DNA from: Saccoglossus kowalevskii
Taxonomy: Eukaryota; Hemichordata; Enteropneusta; Harrimaniidae
Direction of reading: 5' to 3'
DNA length: 12,875 nucleotides
Assembly: GCF_000003605.2 (NCBI RefSeq)
Contig: NW_003117954.1
Location: 7,094 to 19,968, forward strand
This document shows, piece by piece, positions 8,728 to 12,875 of the stretch (position 1 is its first letter; each line of letters opens with the position of its first letter). The position numbers were made by a program, and so were the translations under genes. Below the pieces are notes generated by a model. The model was not told where the DNA came from, did no database searches, and worked only from the letters and a program-made list of their open reading frames with translations.

Positions 8728-9545
8728 GCATGGCACAGTCCCCGTTAGTTATCAAATTCTAGTACTATATATAGTACAAGTACTTGTTCATATTGAGAGG
8801 TATTGCCCTGGAACAGCATTAATTGAAACAAAATGGCCATTTGAATCAGATCTCAAACCAATACATCTGTATATCTATGACATGGTGCATAATGAATATG
8901 TAAAAGTTATAGCTTTTTCAGAGATATGGCTCTGGAATCGCATTCATGAAAAATGGCTACCTGTCAGCCATTTTGAATCCAATCTGAAAAACAAAATGAC
9001 GTGCTTCAGGCACCTATAATGTCTAATGTATGTACCAAGTTTGAATGAAATTCATCAATAAACGACCGAGATCCAGTTCCAAAATGCCAGGAATGCTTGA
9101 TTTTTTATGACTTTTTAGCACAAAAACGGCCACCATTCAGCCATTTTGCCAAACCAATAATTCTGTAGAGGATGCACAATGATTATTTACAATTTGAACA
9201 TAATCAGTCAAAACATGTCAGAGATATGGCACAAGTGCCACATTCATTAAAAACAAAATGTTTGCAAGTCGCTCATTTTGAATCTTATCTGAAGAACAAA
9301 ATGACGTGCGTCAAGGCCCCGTAATGTCCAATGTATGTAATAAGTTTGAACAAAATCCATCTGTAAACAGCTGCGAAATGCTTTTCAGTACAAAATTTTG
9401 AAATTGATGAACTTATGCATAATATTATGTATGATGTATGTGTGAAGTTTAAATGTAATCAGTCCAGGCATATCTAAGATACAGGTCCGAACGCATGGAC
9501 ACACAGTCGTCATAGTCATGGAAGATGTCTGTTATGATGGGTGAC
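8728..9545 (+). mobile_element. Insertion in copy B built from tandem units of about 300 bp; probable non-autonomous element
   Basis: Copy A lacks this segment. Inside, TCAGAGATATGGC occurs at 8918-8930 and 9218-9230, exactly 300 bp apart. Each is followed by a block containing CATTTTGAATC and ACAAAATGACGTGC, then by AATGTATGTA and an AAGTTTGAA word. A third, partial unit follows at about 9410-9545 (ATGTATGTGTGAAGTTT, then CATATCTAAGATAC). The left end carries GCCATGCATGGC (8723-8734) and GTACTATATATAGTAC (8762-8777), both perfect palindromes. No coding capacity was recognised. The plus-strand frame at 8726-9019 reads straight through repeat units and is rejected as a gene. Confidence 0.6.
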
Positions 9546-11992
9546 CAATATTAAACAACAAGGGGAAACAACAACCATTGATGAGGAACTCAGCAATAGT
9601 TTACCCTTCATTCAATCTAAGATTAGTTGCCAAGCAACAGCTAAGTTCCCATGACACAAAGGCAGTGTCACCAACATCTGTCAAGCGAAACGTAAGACTG
9701 CCCTAAATAACAAAATTGTCTGAGCACCTGCAAACTATTACCCAATGAAGAACGATTATACCTCACCAAAATTCATCAAAATGGTTGCTATGAGGAAGAC
9801 CAGGATAGCAGAGATGAACATGACCCCACTCAACGAAACTAACAGCGATGACCCTGATCAACTGAATAACAGTCAAAGTCGTTATCTTTGTTTATATATC
9901 ACGAATGTTGCATGACGACCACCAGCCTTTAAACTTTTGTTTAAGAACTAGACGTTAATGAGTTAGGTCACTATTCATGACAATCAATGATATTGCTGTT
10001 TAGCCTTAAATGCAACAAATTACTGACAGATATCATATATTATAGAGTAGCTGGCACATCTCAAAATCGTCAGGAATGGGAATGGCATATTCGCAATTGA
10101 ACCTCACTATGACCAACATCATCACAAACATGGCCACAAATTGTACCACTTCTGTCAAATTCACAATAACCCATTACAGACAAGGTTGGTAGTCGCTAAC
10201 CACATGATACAACTATAAAACATTGAGACAGCATTATTAGGTTCTTAAACTCATGAACCCATATGACAATGATTTTGACCTATCAATGTTATGCTCTTGG
10301 CAAGCTTGAGTTCACTTGTGATAGGCTTGTCACAAGATACACGCAAGTTTGATGATATCGAATAATTGGGAGTATTTCATCTACCAGAGGATGTAGGAGT
10401 TGCAGTTGAGTATCTTAATGAATCAATCAATCAATCATTACTTTTCGAAAACCAAATCATACATTCAAATGAAATGGTATTTTCACAGTCTCTGTCTGCA
10501 TAGAATGGTGATGGTCATGTCTGGGTCTGAAAGTGCTCTAGAACGGATGGTGTGCCACGACTTAGATGACTACATTCAAGAGGGATGTGTCACAAAACAT
10601 AGTTTATACTATTTATAGTTTATACACCCCAACAGAGCTTCTACCAGAGTTGGAAAAAGCTTCCCTAAGCATTGAGCAAATGTAACATCCATTCTCCAGC
10701 ACCCAGAACAATCTGCCCTATTGCAACCTCAATTCTAAAATGGATTTGAAGGACAACTTGTTACAAACCTTCAATGCAACTCCGACGACATGTGCAACTC
10801 CTAACACTGTTTGAGGTCTAAAATAGTTTATTAATGCTTATGAATTATTGGGTTGTGTTGTCAGACACTATTGTGCTGCAATACTAGTCACACTTGATTT
10901 AGCAACTTCTAGATTGATGTCATAATACAAACTTCAATGGTTTGTTACTTTCGTCAAGTTAGCCCAAGCACTACTTTTCAAGTATAACACCATTATACTC
11001 TTTTGCCCATTAGGCCACCTCTGGGGATTGGAACTGATGGCTCTGTTACCTGACATGCCATCAGCACAACTCATAAGACAACATTAGTAGGATTTTTCAC
11101 AAACATCAAATTGCATGATTACCATGTAAAATTGCATCGCCAAGCTCTATCGAGGAAGAGTTCTTCAGCTAGCACTTGCTTTAGTAAATATCAAGTTGCA
11201 GATTGCCACCTCACTGGTTGAACAAATCTACCACCAGATTTCACTAGCTGTAAACAACTTTAATCTGAGCCACTGCCAAATCATTGAACAAACTGAACAT
11301 ACTGTTGTACGATCATATTCCATTCAAGACATTGTCAGTTGCAAAACATTCTTCCATTTACTACTACAACAACAACTTCGCATCAATATTGAGATTGTTC
11401 ACATAAAGAAGCAAATAAAATAAAAACTCACTAGTTGAACTTGAACTTGAAGAAGACTCTTTGCATCAGTACGCAATTATACTGGGTTAGTCTGGTCATT
11501 ACCACTGCACGCTCAATTTTGCATACGTTGTTGCGGTCATTCCACATGCAAAATAGGGACACAACGTTTCACTAACAGGCAGACTCTACTCAATGGATGT
11601 GAACTCATAAATAAACAACTCAAACAGCATAATACCAACCATCCATTCAGACTTCATCCTCCAATACGAGATGTTGAGATGGCAAAAAGTCACACATATA
11701 CACAGTAGATTCCATTAGGCCACATTGAAGGAGAATAGTACTTTATCAAGAAATTCTCAGGTTCACATCTAATCACTACTTCATACAAAGTTGAGTGCAA
11801 TTAAGGTACCTAGTCATCAGTTCTCGAGCAATACTCAAACTACATCACTTAAGATCAACAACTTTGAAGAAGAATACCAGGAGGGCACCAGGAGTGAAAA
11901 TATCCAGTATAACCACACGATGACTCCAATCAAACTGCACACAATGACATAATGTATTCCTTTAATGATACTGCCAATGCTGAACTAGTATT

Positions 11993-12048
11993 GATAATCA
12001 GCCATCAGACTCTGTGTATAGTTCGATAATCAGCTGTCAGATTCTGTG
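11993..12048. repeat. Imperfect direct repeat, 32-bp period
   Basis: GATAATCAGCCATCAGACTC with its TGTG tail (11993-12016) recurs as GATAATCAGCTGTCAGATTC with the same tail (12025-12048). Related ACTAGTA words flank both units, so the duplicated unit may be slightly longer than the 24 bp that align clearly. Confidence 0.8.
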
Positions 12049-12212
12049 ACTAGTACTTACAAAATTTGATGATCACCAAAGACCACTGAAATGCACAGAA
12101 GATATTTTTCATTACAAACTCTTGTAAGATAGTTCAGTGACTCCTTGTTACTATCGACTATTCATTAGTATGTTTGTATTGTTCTTGTTTACCAAATTGT
12201 ATTTGATTCATG

Positions 12213-12242
12213 CACAGTCACTCTCCTAGTAGAGTGACTGTG
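12213..12242. repeat. Perfect 12-bp-stem hairpin with 6-nt loop
   Basis: CACAGTCACTCT (12213-12224) and AGAGTGACTGTG (12231-12242) are exact reverse complements separated by CCTAGT. CATG on each side (12209-12212 and 12246-12249) can extend the stem past a 3-nt bulge. No gene adjoins it and no T-run follows, so a terminator role is not suggested. Confidence 0.9.
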
Positions 12243-12577
12243 ATACATGTTTTATAACTGAGAGCTTGTGCCAGTGGTTTTAGATTATCCTTTAGCTCTC
12301 TCATTGCACGATGGATTTATTTGTCATTGTTGTTTTATTCGCATTAAGCTAATTCATTACAGTTCACCATTACCGTTTATATTTTGTAGATCACAGCCAT
12401 AAGCATGTGGCATTTTTTTTATTTTTTTTACATCAAATAGGTTGCATCCAATAATTAATAAATTCGGGGTACTCTAACTTGTTTAAATGGAAATAATGAC
12501 TGCGATTTTCTCTGTGTCAAGTCTAAATTCAGAATTGTTATATTTCATAATTGAAAAACTAGCTCAGGAAACTAAGA

Positions 12578-12595
12578 TATTTTGTATACAAAATA
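12578..12595. repeat. 18-bp AT-rich perfect palindrome
   Basis: TATTTTGTATACAAAATA equals its own reverse complement. An AATAAA word follows at 12597-12602. In AT-rich DNA both may be coincidental. Confidence 0.8.
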
Positions 12596-12875
12596 CAATA
12601 AAAGTACCTGTCTATATTTATTCACACTTTGTCATACACATACAACATCAGATGTGGTAAATACACACAATCTTACAGGTGAGACCGAAATCAAATTACA
12701 TGTCTCTATTGCTGGAAGAAGTTACTTGTAATACAACATGTTGAATATACAGTTAACGGGTAATTAAGTCAATGCAGCGGCAAATGCATGCTAACTGTCA
12801 TGAAAAAAATTGCATGTATTTATCCAAAAGGCTTATTTGGTTTGAAGCTGAAAATTGAAAATTGGTTGGCACCTT

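Larger units (their letters stand above)
7711..10007 (+). repeat. Dispersed/segmental repeat, copy B (direct partner at 2796-4217)
   Basis: This copy has the same block order and orientation as copy A, offset by about 4.9 kb at its left end and 5.8 kb at its right end because of indels. It carries two segments missing from A, at about 7906-8220 and about 8728-9545, and lacks A's 3765-4074 segment. The best-conserved part is 8221-8457. With copy A it brackets the sulfotransferase-like gene. The plus sign marks orientation relative to copy A, not transcription. Confidence 0.85.
10008..12875. other. Long stretch with no recognisable gene
   Basis: Both strands were read for domains without success. 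The longest frames (10400-10618 and 11196-11423, plus strand) have no match that I can name. The stretch is CpG-poor. It contains an (AATC)4 run at 10421-10436, a 32-bp-period repeat at 11993-12048, a perfect hairpin at 12213-12242, T-rich tracts near 12413-12430 and an 18-bp palindrome at 12578-12595. Part of it could be old retroelement debris, but nothing supports that firmly. Confidence 0.5.

Noticed and set aside
8726-9019. Plus-strand 97-codon frame
   Set aside because: It reads through the tandem repeat units of the insertion; the equivalent frame in the next unit is not kept.
10421-10436. (AATC)4 and other short simple repeats, such as (AT)n at 5171-5182 and the ATC run near 7608
   Set aside because: They are ordinary microsatellites in AT-rich DNA, too few and too short to be a CRISPR array or origin iterons.
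11028-11048. LELMALL, resembling the RNase H motif of BEL/Pao retrotransposons
   Set aside because: Only seven residues match and none of the neighbouring motifs expected on either side could be found in any frame, so chance is likely.
11196-11423. Plus-strand 75-codon frame
   Set aside because: Its composition is unremarkable, it has no recognisable domain, and it has no promoter or splice context.

Overview
The window looks like animal nuclear DNA, most likely from a marine invertebrate; a hemichordate or other invertebrate deuterostome is my guess from the style of the gene and repeats, not something the sequence proves. Reasons: AT-rich DNA, very low coding density, CpG depletion except in one short island, GT-AG splice signals, a decayed LINE, and dispersed repeats with large indels. 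There are no bacterial operons, no CRISPR array, and no rRNA or tRNA gene that I can recognise.

Layout. Positions 1-835 (minus strand) hold the decayed endonuclease domain of a non-LTR retrotransposon, cut by the left edge. Positions 836-2795 are mostly unassigned, with one 52-bp tandem duplication. A repeat copy (copy A) occupies about 2796-4217. A CpG-rich promoter region at about 4558-4905, a TATA-like box and a strong splice donor lead into an intron of about 958 bp. The single coding exon (6002-6781, plus strand) encodes a 259-aa cytosolic sulfotransferase-like P-loop protein. Its 3' UTR is AT-rich. A second, direct-orientation copy of the repeat (copy B) lies at about 7711-10007 and carries two extra segments, one built from units of about 300 bp. 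Positions 10008-12875 are unassigned and contain a few hairpins and short repeats.

How the parts relate. The only convincing intact gene is the sulfotransferase-like one, with its own promoter, non-coding first exon and intron. It is bracketed by the two direct repeat copies, so the whole interval could in principle be duplicated or deleted by unequal recombination. I did not find a convincing previously undescribed multi-gene system. The items most worth a second look are the repeat pair around the gene, the unevenly conserved 235-bp core of that repeat, and the promoter with a TCTCGCGAGA palindrome.
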